A DNA stretch of 64,000 nucleotides from Pseudovibrio denitrificans JCM 12308. Lineage in GTDB: Bacteria; Pseudomonadota; Alphaproteobacteria; Rhizobiales; Stappiaceae. This document shows, in pieces, positions 1-8,121 of this stretch. The position numbers were made by a program, and so were the translations under genes. The first letter of the stretch is position 1; each line of letters begins with the position of its first letter. Location of the stretch: NCBI RefSeq assembly GCF_001310815.1, contig NZ_BAZK01000023.1, positions 1-64,000 of the forward strand, read 5' to 3'. The notes beneath the pieces are model-generated. The model saw only the letters and a list, made by a program, of their open reading frames with translations. It was not told where the DNA came from and made no database searches.

Positions 1-413
1 ACCGCCGCCGCCAAAGCCGCCGCCGGACTGACCACCCTGCCACCCATACCGCCGCCTTCACCGCGACCATCAAGCATGGTCAGCGTAGAATTGAAGCCCT
101 GCAGAACAATCTCGGTAGAATATTTGTCCTGACCGCTCTGGTCCTGCCATTTGCGGGTCTGCAGCTGGCCTTCGATGTAAACCTTGGAACCTTTGCGCAG
201 GTATTGCTCAGCAACCTTTGCAAGGCCTTCATTAAACACAACAACGCGGTGCCATTCAGTGCGCTCACGGCGCTCGCCGCTGTTGCGATCACGCCAGCTT
301 TCGGAAGTCGCGATGCGCAAGTTGACGATCGGACGACCATCCTGCGTACGGCGAATTTCCGGATCTGCGCCCAAGTTTCCAACCAAAATGACTTTATTGA
401 CGCTACCGGCCAT
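1..413 (-). CDS. ssb: Single-stranded DNA-binding protein SSB (partial, apparent frameshift)
   Basis: SSB coats single-stranded DNA during replication, recombination and repair. The N-terminus, from the ATG at 413, reads MAGSVNKVILVGNLGADPEI, the classic start of the bacterial SSB OB fold. It is followed by the conserved EWHRVVVF and GSKVYIEGQLQTRKW segments. A good AGGAG site lies just upstream (minus strand, about 422-426). The gene runs off the left edge, so the glycine-rich linker and acidic tip are missing. Near position 39-40 the frame leaves the glycine-rich linker for an Ala-rich reading. Shifting by one base restores a GQGGQSGGGFGGGG linker, so one base seems to be missing. Two LexA boxes lie in the shared upstream region with uvrA, so SOS induction is likely. 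Confidence 0.9.
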   Translation of the reverse strand, partial: MAGSVNKVILVGNLGADPEIRRTQDGRPIVNLRIATSESWRDRNSGERRERTEWHRVVVFNEGLAKVAEQYLRKGSKVYIEGQLQTRKWQDQSGQDKYSTEIVLQGFNSTLTMLDGRGEGGGMGGRVVSPAAALAAA

Positions 414-584
414 TGAATTACTCCTAAATCTGAACCAACTCATAGCTGAGCAGGTTAAGTTGGCAAGTAACCTATGCTCCGCGCTCCGCAAATCAAACAG
501 GCTTTCGCAAAGCGGCCTCGGTTGTCCACATTTCCGAGGCTTTCCTTTTGAATATCAGGCGTCAGGAAGCAAGGCTCTCCGCTC

Positions 585-599
585 GTTCTATATTTGTTC
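585..599. promoter_or_regulatory. LexA (SOS) box 1, GTTC-N7-GTTC
   Basis: Positions 585-588 and 596-599 are both GTTC with exactly seven bases (tatattt) between them. This direct repeat is the established LexA operator of alphaproteobacteria (GTTC-N7-GTTC). It lies between divergent ssb and uvrA, 172 bases from the ssb start, and is the copy nearer to ssb. Confidence 0.85.
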
Positions 600-696
600 C
601 AGTACAATGCCTTGTGAAACCACCAAGTTCAACTCTCAATTTTTCTAAAGGACAATTTTCCGAGAGCGAACTCAAAAAGGCTTGCCCCTTAAAATT

Positions 697-711
697 GTTC
701 CGTTTATGTTC
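697..711. promoter_or_regulatory. LexA (SOS) box 2, GTTC-N7-GTTC
   Basis: A second perfect GTTC-N7-GTTC repeat has half-sites at 697-700 and 708-711 and spacer cgtttat. It lies 103 bases upstream of the preferred uvrA start and probably serves uvrA. Two exact copies in a 400-base gap between two DNA-repair genes are very unlikely by chance. Confidence 0.87.
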
Positions 712-813
712 CACCTGATTTCCAGCGCACATTCTCCTTCATTTTGAGGATCGCGCCCTGACTTGTTTTGCTTTTTATATGCGAACTCGGCATCCGTGAT
801 AAAGGACAGTTCC

Positions 814-3747
814 ATGGCGAAGTCGCCAACACATGACATCGAAAACAATTCCACGCGCGCTGATCTAATGAAGCAGATTACTGTACGCGGCGCACGCGAA
901 CATAACTTGAAAAATGTGGATCTGGACCTTCCACGCGATAGCCTGATCGTCATGACCGGCCTGTCCGGCTCAGGCAAATCCTCCCTCGCCTTTGACACCA
1001 TCTACGCTGAAGGGCAGCGCCGCTACGTTGAAAGCCTGAGCGCTTACGCCCGCCAGTTCCTTGAAATGATGCAGAAACCGGACGTTGACCAGATCGACGG
1101 CCTGTCTCCTGCCATTTCCATCGAGCAGAAGACGACCTCCAAAAACCCACGCTCTACTGTCGGCACGGTGACTGAGATCTACGACTACATGCGCCTTCTG
1201 TTCGCGCGTGTTGGCATCCCATACTCCCCAGCAACTGGGCTTCCAATCGAAAGCCAGACCGTCTCTCAGATGGTCGATCGCGTTCTGATGCTGGACGAAG
1301 GCACACGCCTTTACCTGCTGGCTCCAATCGTACGCGGCCGCAAGGGGGAGTACAGGAAAGAACTCGCCGAGCTCATGAAAAAGGGCTTCCAGCGCGTCAA
1401 GATTGATGGCGAATACTACGAAATAGCTGATGCGCCAGCACTGGATAAGAAGTTCAAGCATGACATTGATGTGGTTGTTGACCGTGTTGTCGTGCGTGAG
1501 GATATGACTGGTCGCCTCGCAGATTCTCTAGAAACAGCACTAGAACTGGCTGAAGGTCTGGCAACAATTGAGTTTGCCGATCAGAAGGACGAAAAAGGCA
1601 AAGCTAAGCAAATTGTCTTTTCCGAAAAGTTCGCCTGTCCTGTCTCTGGTTTTACGATTCCTGAAATCGAGCCACGCCTGTTCTCATTCAACAACCCGTT
1701 CGGCGCCTGCCCAACCTGTGATGGTCTGGGCACCAAACTGGCGTTTGAAGCTGAACTTGTTGTGCCGGATCAGTCTTTGTCTTTGCGCGGCGGCGCAATC
1801 CTGCCATGGTCCAAGACCGGCTCCACTTCTCCTTATTACACCCAGACACTGGAGGCATTGGCCAAGCACTACAAACAGCCAATGACCAAAGCCTGGAAGG
1901 AGCTGCCAGAAGACTTCCGCAATGCGGTCCTGTTTGGTACGGGCAAAACCAAAGTGCAGTTCGTCTATGATGACGGTACCCGTTCCTACAAAACCGAAAA
2001 ACCGTTTGAGGGCGTCGTCGGCAACATCGAACGCCGCTGGCGTGAAACCGATTCCCAAATGGTGCGCGATGAGCTGTCCCGTTACCAATCCGACCACGCC
2101 TGTGACGCCTGCAATGGCTACCGCCTAAAACCAGAAGCGCTGTGCGTGAAGATTGCCGACCGCCACATTGGCGAGATCACCGCACTCTCTATCAAAACAG
2201 CACACGACTGGTTCTCCAGCATCGAAGAGAAACTCTCCGACAAGCAGAACGAAATCGCCTATCGCATCCTGAAGGAAATTCGCGAGCGCCTGAAGTTCCT
2301 CAATGACGTTGGCCTTGAGTATCTTTCCATGGATCGCTCCTCCGGCACCCTGTCAGGTGGCGAAAGTCAGCGTATCCGTCTTGCATCTCAGATTGGCTCT
2401 GGCCTCACCGGTGTTCTTTATGTTCTGGACGAACCGTCCATCGGCCTGCACCAGCGCGACAACGCACGTCTGCTGGAGACGCTGAAGCATCTGCGCAATC
2501 TGGGCAACACCGTCATCGTGGTTGAGCACGACGAAGACGCCGTTCTCACAGCTGACCATGTGGTGGATGTGGGACCGGGCGCAGGTATCCATGGCGGCCA
2601 GGTGGTTGCACAAGGTACACCGGAAGAAGTGATGGCCAACCCGGCCTCTCTCACAGGTAAGTACCTCTCCGGCAAAATGAGCATCCCGCAGCCGGATGAG
2701 CCGCGCAAGATCGACAAGAACCGCCAGATCAAGGTCTTCGGTGCTCGCGGCAACAACCTGAAAGAAGTCGACGCAAGCATTCCGCTCGGAACATTCACCT
2801 GTGTGACCGGTGTGTCCGGTGGCGGCAAGTCCACCTTCCTGATCGACACCGTTTACAAGGCAACTGCTCGCCGCCTCAACGGTGCGCGCGACAACCCTGC
2901 CCCGCATGACCGTATCGAAGGTCTGGAGCGACTGGATAAAGTCATCGACATCGACCAGTCTCCAATTGGCAGAACCCCACGCTCCAATCCGGCCACCTAC
3001 ACCGGCGCCTTCACGCCGATCCGCGAATGGTTTGCAGGCATGCCGGAAGCAAAAGCACGTGGTTACGCACCAGGCCGCTTCTCCTTCAACGTGAAAGGCG
3101 GACGCTGTGAGGCGTGTCAGGGTGACGGTGTCATCAAGATTGAAATGCACTTCCTGCCGGATGTGTACGTTACCTGCGATGTCTGTAAAGGCAAACGCTA
3201 CAATCGCGAGACGCTGGAAGTTCAGTTCAAGGGCAAATCCATTGCAGATGTTCTGGATATGACTGTTGAGGAAGCAGCAGGCTTCTTCTCCGCTGTGCCA
3301 TCCATCCGCGATAAAATGGAAACTCTCGCCCGCGTAGGCCTCGGCTACATCAAGGTTGGCCAACAGGCAACCACATTGTCTGGCGGTGAAGCACAACGCG
3401 TGAAGCTGGCAAAAGAGCTTTCCAAGCGCTCCACGGGCCGCACGCTTTACATTCTGGATGAACCAACAACCGGCCTGCACTTCCATGATGTCGCCAAACT
3501 GCTCGATGTTCTTCATGAACTCGTAGATCAGGGCAACACGGTACTGGTGATTGAGCATAATCTGGAAGTCATCAGAACCGCTGACTGGATTCTCGATCTT
3601 GGACCGGAAGGTGGCGATGGTGGTGGCACTATCGTGGCGACGGGTCGCCCAAGGGACGTTGCAGAAGTGCCGGAAAGCTACACCGGCCAGTTCCTCAAAG
3701 AACTGTTTGACCGACGAAGCGCCAACAAACTGGACGCAGCAGAATAG
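814..3747 (+). CDS. uvrA: Excinuclease ABC subunit A (UvrA)
   Basis: UvrA is the damage-sensing ATPase that loads UvrB in nucleotide excision repair. The 977-residue product has two ABC ATPase modules. Walker A motifs are GLSGSGKSS (residues 49-57) and GVSGGGKST (about 665), each paired with a signature of the LSGGE(S/A)QR type. The zinc-finger CxxC pairs are visible (CPTCDG, CEACQGDG, CDVCKG). An in-frame upstream ATG at 763 exists. I prefer the ATG at 814 because AAAGGACAG sits 5 bases before it and because the added 17 residues look like untranslated leader. The gene is monocistronic, under two upstream LexA boxes, and ends in a strong hairpin terminator. Confidence 0.97.
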   Translation: MAKSPTHDIENNSTRADLMKQITVRGAREHNLKNVDLDLPRDSLIVMTGLSGSGKSSLAFDTIYAEGQRRYVESLSAYARQFLEMMQKPDVDQIDGLSPAISIEQKTTSKNPRSTVGTVTEIYDYMRLLFARVGIPYSPATGLPIESQTVSQMVDRVLMLDEGTRLYLLAPIVRGRKGEYRKELAELMKKGFQRVKIDGEYYEIADAPALDKKFKHDIDVVVDRVVVREDMTGRLADSLETALELAEGLATIEFADQKDEKGKAKQIVFSEKFACPVSGFTIPEIEPRLFSFNNPFGACPTCDGLGTKLAFEAELVVPDQSLSLRGGAILPWSKTGSTSPYYTQTLEALAKHYKQPMTKAWKELPEDFRNAVLFGTGKTKVQFVYDDGTRSYKTEKPFEGVVGNIERRWRETDSQMVRDELSRYQSDHACDACNGYRLKPEALCVKIADRHIGEITALSIKTAHDWFSSIEEKLSDKQNEIAYRILKEIRERLKFLNDVGLEYLSMDRSSGTLSGGESQRIRLASQIGSGLTGVLYVLDEPSIGLHQRDNARLLETLKHLRNLGNTVIVVEHDEDAVLTADHVVDVGPGAGIHGGQVVAQGTPEEVMANPASLTGKYLSGKMSIPQPDEPRKIDKNRQIKVFGARGNNLKEVDASIPLGTFTCVTGVSGGGKSTFLIDTVYKATARRLNGARDNPAPHDRIEGLERLDKVIDIDQSPIGRTPRSNPATYTGAFTPIREWFAGMPEAKARGYAPGRFSFNVKGGRCEACQGDGVIKIEMHFLPDVYVTCDVCKGKRYNRETLEVQFKGKSIADVLDMTVEEAAGFFSAVPSIRDKMETLARVGLGYIKVGQQATTLSGGEAQRVKLAKELSKRSTGRTLYILDEPTTGLHFHDVAKLLDVLHELVDQGNTVLVIEHNLEVIRTADWILDLGPEGGDGGGTIVATGRPRDVAEVPESYTGQFLKELFDRRSANKLDAAE

Positions 3748-3753
3748 TTATCC

Positions 3754-3785
3754 AAAGGCCGGGCACTGTCCCGGCCTTTTCTTTT
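3754..3785 (+). terminator. Rho-independent terminator of uvrA
   Basis: Inverted repeat aaaggccggg / cccggcctttt with a six-base loop, followed by a T-rich run. It starts 7 bases after the uvrA stop codon. Confidence 0.85.
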
Positions 3786-4128
3786 GCACATTTTGCGCAC
3801 GCAGAGCCGCTCACTTCACTCCAATGGCATAAGTTGCCAATGCACGCACCTTTGTCTGCGACATCGGCTCAAAGCGCCTTACTCCTTGAAATATGATTAA
3901 ATTTTTAGCTCTAAGTGCCTGAAAACCGGCCTTTCAGCTTTTCAGGTATGCAGATTTGTGCCGCAGATCACAAAATTGCTGCGACGCACAATCGCACTTC
4001 TTGGCATTTATGTCGTTTTGAGGAGTGTTAGCGCCATCATTCGCCACAATGCCATGCATTTTTTGCATATCGGACATGCGAAATGATGTGATGCACAATC
4101 GGAAAGTCTTTTGTATAAACCAACTCAA

Positions 4129-4290
4129 GGCCGCTGAGGAACTCCTCCCAATCAAACCTCGGCAGCCTAACATACAATCCTCAAGTGGCACCTCCTCCCA
4201 AGCCGCTTGATGGTTTCAAAACAGAGATTTCCTCCCAGTTCTCTGTTTACTAGCTTCGCCCGTCGTTCCTCCCATCGACGGGCGTTAGCT
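4129..4290 (+). ncRNA. Array of four stem-loops with CUCCUCCC-type loops (cuckoo/CcsR-like small RNAs)
   Basis: Four consecutive hairpins on the plus strand each expose the same pyrimidine motif in the loop. Stem 1 is 4129-4139 with 4157-4167 (loop CTCCTCCC). Stem 2 is 4181-4189 with 4202-4210 (loop CCTCCTCCC). Stem 3 is 4221-4227 with 4240-4246 (loop TTCCTCCC). Stem 4 is 4257-4265 with 4276-4284 (loop TTCCTCCC, perfect 9-bp stem). Stem sequences are unrelated while the loops match, which points to selection on the loops. Alphaproteobacterial cuckoo RNAs, such as CcsR1-4 of Rhodobacter sphaeroides, are defined by paired stem-loops with CCUCCUCCC loops, are stress-induced and resemble an anti-Shine-Dalgarno sequence. 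Two tandem two-loop RNAs fit best. Transcript ends are inferred. No DUF1127 gene, the usual partner in other species, was seen just upstream. Confidence 0.8.
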
Positions 4291-4419
4291 GTTTTAGGGG
4301 CCTATTTTTCACTGATCGCCCAAACAACTTCCCAAACCAGCACACAATAAAGAAAAAGCGCACCAGCTCTGCCGATACGCTCTCATTCTCTTACTCGCAG
4401 TTTTGAGATTGAACCAGAC

Positions 4420-5085
4420 CTACTTGTTAACTGGCTTAACCAGATCCGCACTGGTCATCGTCAACCATCTGGACATATGCAAAATGTCAGGAGGCTCGCC
4501 GTTGCTCAAACGCCAGCTGTCCACTACCCATGGAATATCTGTGGTGGTGTCAACAACAACGGCAGACGCATGCGGGTATTTGCCATCGAAGAAGAAGCCC
4601 CGGGAAGCCGGACGCGCCACGCGGTGGTACTTCAACCACCCTTGTGAACCTGCATAAGCCAGCAGGCTGGTGGTGTTGGTCGCCTCATCAATGCAATCCA
4701 TCTGCCCGCGGACATTGCCGTTGCTCATGTCCAGCCCGCCAATATCGTTGGAAGAGCCAACCACGGGACCCACACGCTTTTCCTGCCACTGCACTGCCTT
4801 GGAAATTGCCGCGCGCTCTGCTTCAGGACTACGACTGCCCCGCTTCAGGATGGCGCGGAGGCGGCGCTTGTCTTTCTGGCTAAAGGTAACAGCTGTGCGA
4901 TACGCGCACCCAAACCCATGGCAGATGTAAAGTGTGTCACCCTTATTTTCGATACCGCCCATCTGGGCATACCAGGTGCTTGTCGGCCGATTAATCTGGC
5001 TCATGCAGGCACTTAGCCCAACTGCAGCAATTGCAAGCACTAAGCCCCGAGAAACCTTCTTGAATTTCTTATTTGAAAAATACAT
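4420..5085 (-). CDS. Lipoprotein with candidate Cys-His-Asp (papain-like) triad, unknown function
   Basis: I do not recognise a named family. From the ATG at 5085 the 221-residue product begins with a basic N-terminus and a lipoprotein signal peptide ending LSAC (lipidated Cys27), so export and membrane anchoring are expected. The mature part contains MDCIDEATN (Cys131), YPHASAVVVD (His172) and WVVDSW (Asp189). The order and surroundings match the Cys-His-Asp arrangement of papain/transglutaminase-like hydrolases; this is an inference from motif layout. An alternative start is the ATG at 5115. Neither has a strong Shine-Dalgarno sequence, and 5085 is preferred for the shorter signal peptide. 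The gene is divergent from trmFO and has no clear operon partner. Confidence 0.7.
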   Translation of the reverse strand: MYFSNKKFKKVSRGLVLAIAAVGLSACMSQINRPTSTWYAQMGGIENKGDTLYICHGFGCAYRTAVTFSQKDKRRLRAILKRGSRSPEAERAAISKAVQWQEKRVGPVVGSSNDIGGLDMSNGNVRGQMDCIDEATNTTSLLAYAGSQGWLKYHRVARPASRGFFFDGKYPHASAVVVDTTTDIPWVVDSWRLSNGEPPDILHMSRWLTMTSADLVKPVNK

Positions 5086-5239
5086 GTGTTTATGTGAATC
5101 ACTTTGCACAACCATGGAAGATTGATGGCCTAAATGATTGAACTGAGCAAGTTCAGAGGCTAAGCAATTCGCAAGCGATAAACACTTAGGCTTCCATGGA
5201 CGCTTTAGCGCAACAGAAGCCCAGTCGATTGGATAGGAA

Positions 5240-6637
5240 ATGACGAAGCAACCCATACACGTGGTTGGTGGCGGCCTGGCAGGCTCCGAAGCAGCATGGC
5301 AGATTGCAGAAAAAGGCCTCAAGGTCGTTCTGCACGAAATGCGCCCAACCCGTGAGACTGACGCTCACAAAACAGACGGCCTGGCAGAACTGGTGTGCTC
5401 CAACTCATTCCGTTCTGACGATGCTGAAAACAACGCCGTTGGCCTGCTCCATGCAGAACTGCGCGCAGCTGGCTCTCTGATCATGAAATCAGCAGATGCC
5501 AACAAGGTACCTGCGGGCGGCGCTCTGGCCGTGGATCGCGATGGTTTTTCCGAAGCAGTCCAGGCAGCGCTGGAAGCCCATGAGAACGTCGAGATCATCC
5601 GCGAAGAAGTGACCGAGATTCCATCAGCTGACATCGGTCAGGTTATTCTGGCGACCGGCCCGCTGACCTCCCCGGCACTGTCCGAGCAGATCCTAAAGGC
5701 AACCGGCGAAGACTCCCTCGCCTTCTTTGATGCGATCGCACCGATCATCCACACTGAGTCCATCAATATGGACAAGGCATGGTACCAGTCACGCTACGAC
5801 AAAGTTGGTCCAGGCGGCACAGGCAAAGACTACATCAACTGCCCGATGGACAAAGAGCAGTATGAAGCGTTCATCGACGCGCTGATCGGCGGCGAGAAAA
5901 CCTCCTTCAAGGAATGGGAAGAAAACACCCCATACTTCGACGGCTGCCTGCCAATCGAAGTCATGGCCGAACGCGGCCGCGAAACTCTGCGCCATGGCCC
6001 GATGAAGCCAATGGGCCTGACCAACGCGCACCAGCCAGACATCAAGGCCTATGCTGTTGTTCAGCTGCGTCAGGATAATGCTCTGGGCACGCTCTACAAT
6101 ATGGTTGGGTTCCAGACCAAACTGAAGTACGGCGCACAGTCCGAAATCTTCCGCATGATCCCAGGTTTGGAAGACGCTCAGTTCGCACGCCTTGGCGGCC
6201 TGCACCGCAACACCTTCCTCAACTCACCGCGTCTGCTTGATGAGCAAATGCGCCTCAAGGCTCTGCCGCATGTACGCTTTGCGGGTCAGATCACCGGGTG
6301 TGAAGGTTATGTTGAATCCACCGCTGTTGGCTGCATGACCGGCCTGTTTGCAGCCCATCAGGCTCTTGGCACGGACATCGCTCCACCACCTGCAACAACC
6401 GCTTGCGGCGCGATCATCAACCACATCACTGGTGGCCACATTGATCGTGAAGATGGTTCAGGTCCACGCTCTTTCCAGCCGATGAACATCAACTTCGGCC
6501 TGCTGCCGCCTTTGGACGAAATGCCAAAGCATCCGGAAGGCAAGCGTCTGCGCGGTAAGGAAAAGACCCGTCTCAAAAAGCAGGTCATGGCCAAGCGTGG
6601 TCTGGATGACTTCAAAGCTTGGGTTGCGACCGTTTAA
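5240..6637 (+). CDS. trmFO: tRNA (uracil-5-)-methyltransferase TrmFO, folate/FAD-dependent
   Basis: TrmFO makes 5-methyluridine at position 54 of the tRNA T-loop using methylenetetrahydrofolate and reduced FAD. The 465-residue product starts with the FAD-binding GGGLAGSEAAW motif (about residues 10-20). It continues with LHEMRP and LVCSNSFRSD, both diagnostic of the TrmFO/Gid family. The late segments FAGQITGCEGYVES and NINFGLLPP are also typical. Length is normal for the family. It is transcribed toward the convergent squalene synthase-like gene and shares a bidirectional terminator with it. Confidence 0.96.
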   Translation: MTKQPIHVVGGGLAGSEAAWQIAEKGLKVVLHEMRPTRETDAHKTDGLAELVCSNSFRSDDAENNAVGLLHAELRAAGSLIMKSADANKVPAGGALAVDRDGFSEAVQAALEAHENVEIIREEVTEIPSADIGQVILATGPLTSPALSEQILKATGEDSLAFFDAIAPIIHTESINMDKAWYQSRYDKVGPGGTGKDYINCPMDKEQYEAFIDALIGGEKTSFKEWEENTPYFDGCLPIEVMAERGRETLRHGPMKPMGLTNAHQPDIKAYAVVQLRQDNALGTLYNMVGFQTKLKYGAQSEIFRMIPGLEDAQFARLGGLHRNTFLNSPRLLDEQMRLKALPHVRFAGQITGCEGYVESTAVGCMTGLFAAHQALGTDIAPPPATTACGAIINHITGGHIDREDGSGPRSFQPMNINFGLLPPLDEMPKHPEGKRLRGKEKTRLKKQVMAKRGLDDFKAWVATV

Positions 6638-6666
6638 AGAGTAAGCAACAGATACAAGATGCAAAG

Positions 6667-6690
6667 AAGGCCGGAAATTCCGGCCTTTTT
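6667..6690. terminator. Bidirectional terminator between convergent genes
   Basis: GGCCGGAA / TTCCGGCC inverted repeat (6669-6685) with AAG before it and TTTTT after it. It lies between the trmFO stop and the stop of the convergent minus-strand gene, which begins at 6691. Confidence 0.8.
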
Positions 6691-7551
6691 CTATTTGCGG
6701 GACAATCTGGCAAGACGGCGCGATGTACGCCACATGTGCCACATCCGCCGAATATGCGGCGCGCCACCACAAACTTGCAGCGGTTCAAAACTGTCCTTGT
6801 CCGCCTCATTGAAGAACAGCTCAACCTGAAACACTGGCAAAAACGCTGGCAGGACAGACTTATCGATCCCTTCCAGAGCCTCTTCGCAGTCATCCAGATG
6901 CTTCCGGCTCAGCTCCACCATTTCCTCAAACACAGCCCAAACACCATCATCAGACCGATTGCCTTTCAAAGCACTCGGGTCCACGTCGTGCCGTTCCAGC
7001 ACTTCCTTCGGAATAAACTGCTGCTGCCGGGAGGCCTGCCATGCCAACGTCTGCATCAGGCCGGACATGGCATAGGCCACACCGCCATGACCACACGCAT
7101 CAGAGATCTGACGATCCGCCGGCTTACCGCTCAGGATCATGGAGGCAAGCAGAACCAGCGCAGAGCTTGTTTCACCACAATACCCTTCCAGATCATTTAC
7201 TGTTGGCATCGGGTCAGAATAAAGATCAAACCGGCGCGCTGAAATCAGATTGAGAAACGGCTCGCGCGGCAGTTTGTGATGTTCGATGGTCTCGATGATC
7301 GCCTGCGCCACCGGATTATGCATCACATCACCGTGGTCCGTGCCACTCAGCGCATCATGCCACCATTGCAGTCGGATCTCACCGGGCATCGGCTCATTCA
7401 CCAGTTCACGGATCCGCGCAATCTCACAGGCAAACGCATAAAGCGCAATCAGGCTCGGGCGCGCAGTGATCGGCGCATAAAGTGTGCTCAGATAACGCTC
7501 ATAGGAGAAGCGTTTTACGAAGTCATTGCAGTAGTTATAGGCCTGGCTCAT
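6691..7551 (-). CDS. Phytoene/squalene synthase family protein, NDUFAF6-like (probable complex I assembly)
   Basis: The 286-residue product has the squalene/phytoene synthase fold signature: LYAPITARPSLIALYAF near the N-terminus, an RL.WW.DAL helix and the GYCGETSSAL segment. The aspartate-rich motifs expected of active prenyl-condensing enzymes are not evident (RLQWWHDAL has only one Asp). There is no carotenoid or hopanoid gene nearby. In mitochondria the homologous family member NDUFAF6 assists respiratory complex I assembly. The next gene upstream encodes a DUF498 protein, the NDUFAF3 family. The pair, 20 bases apart, follows secDF-yajC on the same strand. I infer an assembly-factor role rather than terpenoid synthesis. 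Confidence 0.8.
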   Translation of the reverse strand: MSQAYNYCNDFVKRFSYERYLSTLYAPITARPSLIALYAFACEIARIRELVNEPMPGEIRLQWWHDALSGTDHGDVMHNPVAQAIIETIEHHKLPREPFLNLISARRFDLYSDPMPTVNDLEGYCGETSSALVLLASMILSGKPADRQISDACGHGGVAYAMSGLMQTLAWQASRQQQFIPKEVLERHDVDPSALKGNRSDDGVWAVFEEMVELSRKHLDDCEEALEGIDKSVLPAFLPVFQVELFFNEADKDSFEPLQVCGGAPHIRRMWHMWRTSRRLARLSRK

Positions 7552-7570
7552 AGCTGGGTCCCATGCTCAT

Positions 7571-7975
7571 TCAGGTATTTTCAACGGCAATAAAAACAGC
7601 GGCCACGGCCCGGTCTTCATTAAGAAGCACATTGTAAGTGCGCACAGCTGCACCAGTGGACATGCTGTCGACCATGATGCCTTTCTCGCGGAATGGCGCT
7701 TTACGGGCCTCCGGAAAGGGCTTCAACTCATCACCGGCGCCAATCAGAAGCACTTCAATGCCATCAGATTCCTGAAGCACCTGCTCCAGGGCTTCGTCGG
7801 TGATTTCCTCAAAAGTCTTAGGCTCCCAGCCATACACACCGGAAGGCACACACATCAAAGAACCACGATGGGACATATCGGCAAATCGAAACCCGCCATT
7901 TCCGTAGGCATCGATCTGAACCATGCTCGGATAATGCGCATCCCGCACTTCCAAAGGCTCACCGCGTTTTCCCAT
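7571..7975 (-). CDS. Mth938-like domain protein (DUF498), NDUFAF3 homologue
   Basis: This small protein of 134 residues carries the DUF498/Mth938 fold, recognisable by the GGFRFADMSHRGS, VYGWEP and LLIGAGDEL segments and by the later VDSMSTGAAVRTYNVLLNE. In mitochondria this family is NDUFAF3, an early assembly factor for complex I. A strong GGAGG sequence lies 5 bases upstream of the ATG at 7975. It follows secF on the same strand after a terminator-like hairpin and lies 20 bases before the squalene synthase-like gene, so the two probably share a transcript. Confidence 0.88.
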   Translation of the reverse strand: MGKRGEPLEVRDAHYPSMVQIDAYGNGGFRFADMSHRGSLMCVPSGVYGWEPKTFEEITDEALEQVLQESDGIEVLLIGAGDELKPFPEARKAPFREKGIMVDSMSTGAAVRTYNVLLNEDRAVAAVFIAVENT

Positions 7976-8063
7976 AATGACCTCCGATGGGCTGTTTTGG
8001 CCCAGTATACGCGCTAAATGATAGCCTTCTGTTTAATTACACGCGAAAGAATGTCCAATAGAA

Positions 8064-8096
8064 AATGGGGCTGACCACAACTGTAGTCAGCCCCAT
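8064..8096 (-). terminator. Hairpin terminator after secF
   Basis: ATGGGGCTGAC / GTCAGCCCCAT inverted repeat followed on the minus strand by TTTTC. It lies between the secF stop (8122) and the DUF498 gene, and may separate or attenuate the two transcription units. Confidence 0.7.
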
Positions 8097-8121
8097 CTAA
8101 AACTCTAGCTGTTTCCGCAGG

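Noticed and set aside
6691..7551. Carotenoid or hopanoid synthase call
   Set aside because: Aspartate-rich motifs are not evident and no terpenoid genes are nearby; gene order points to the NDUFAF6-type family.
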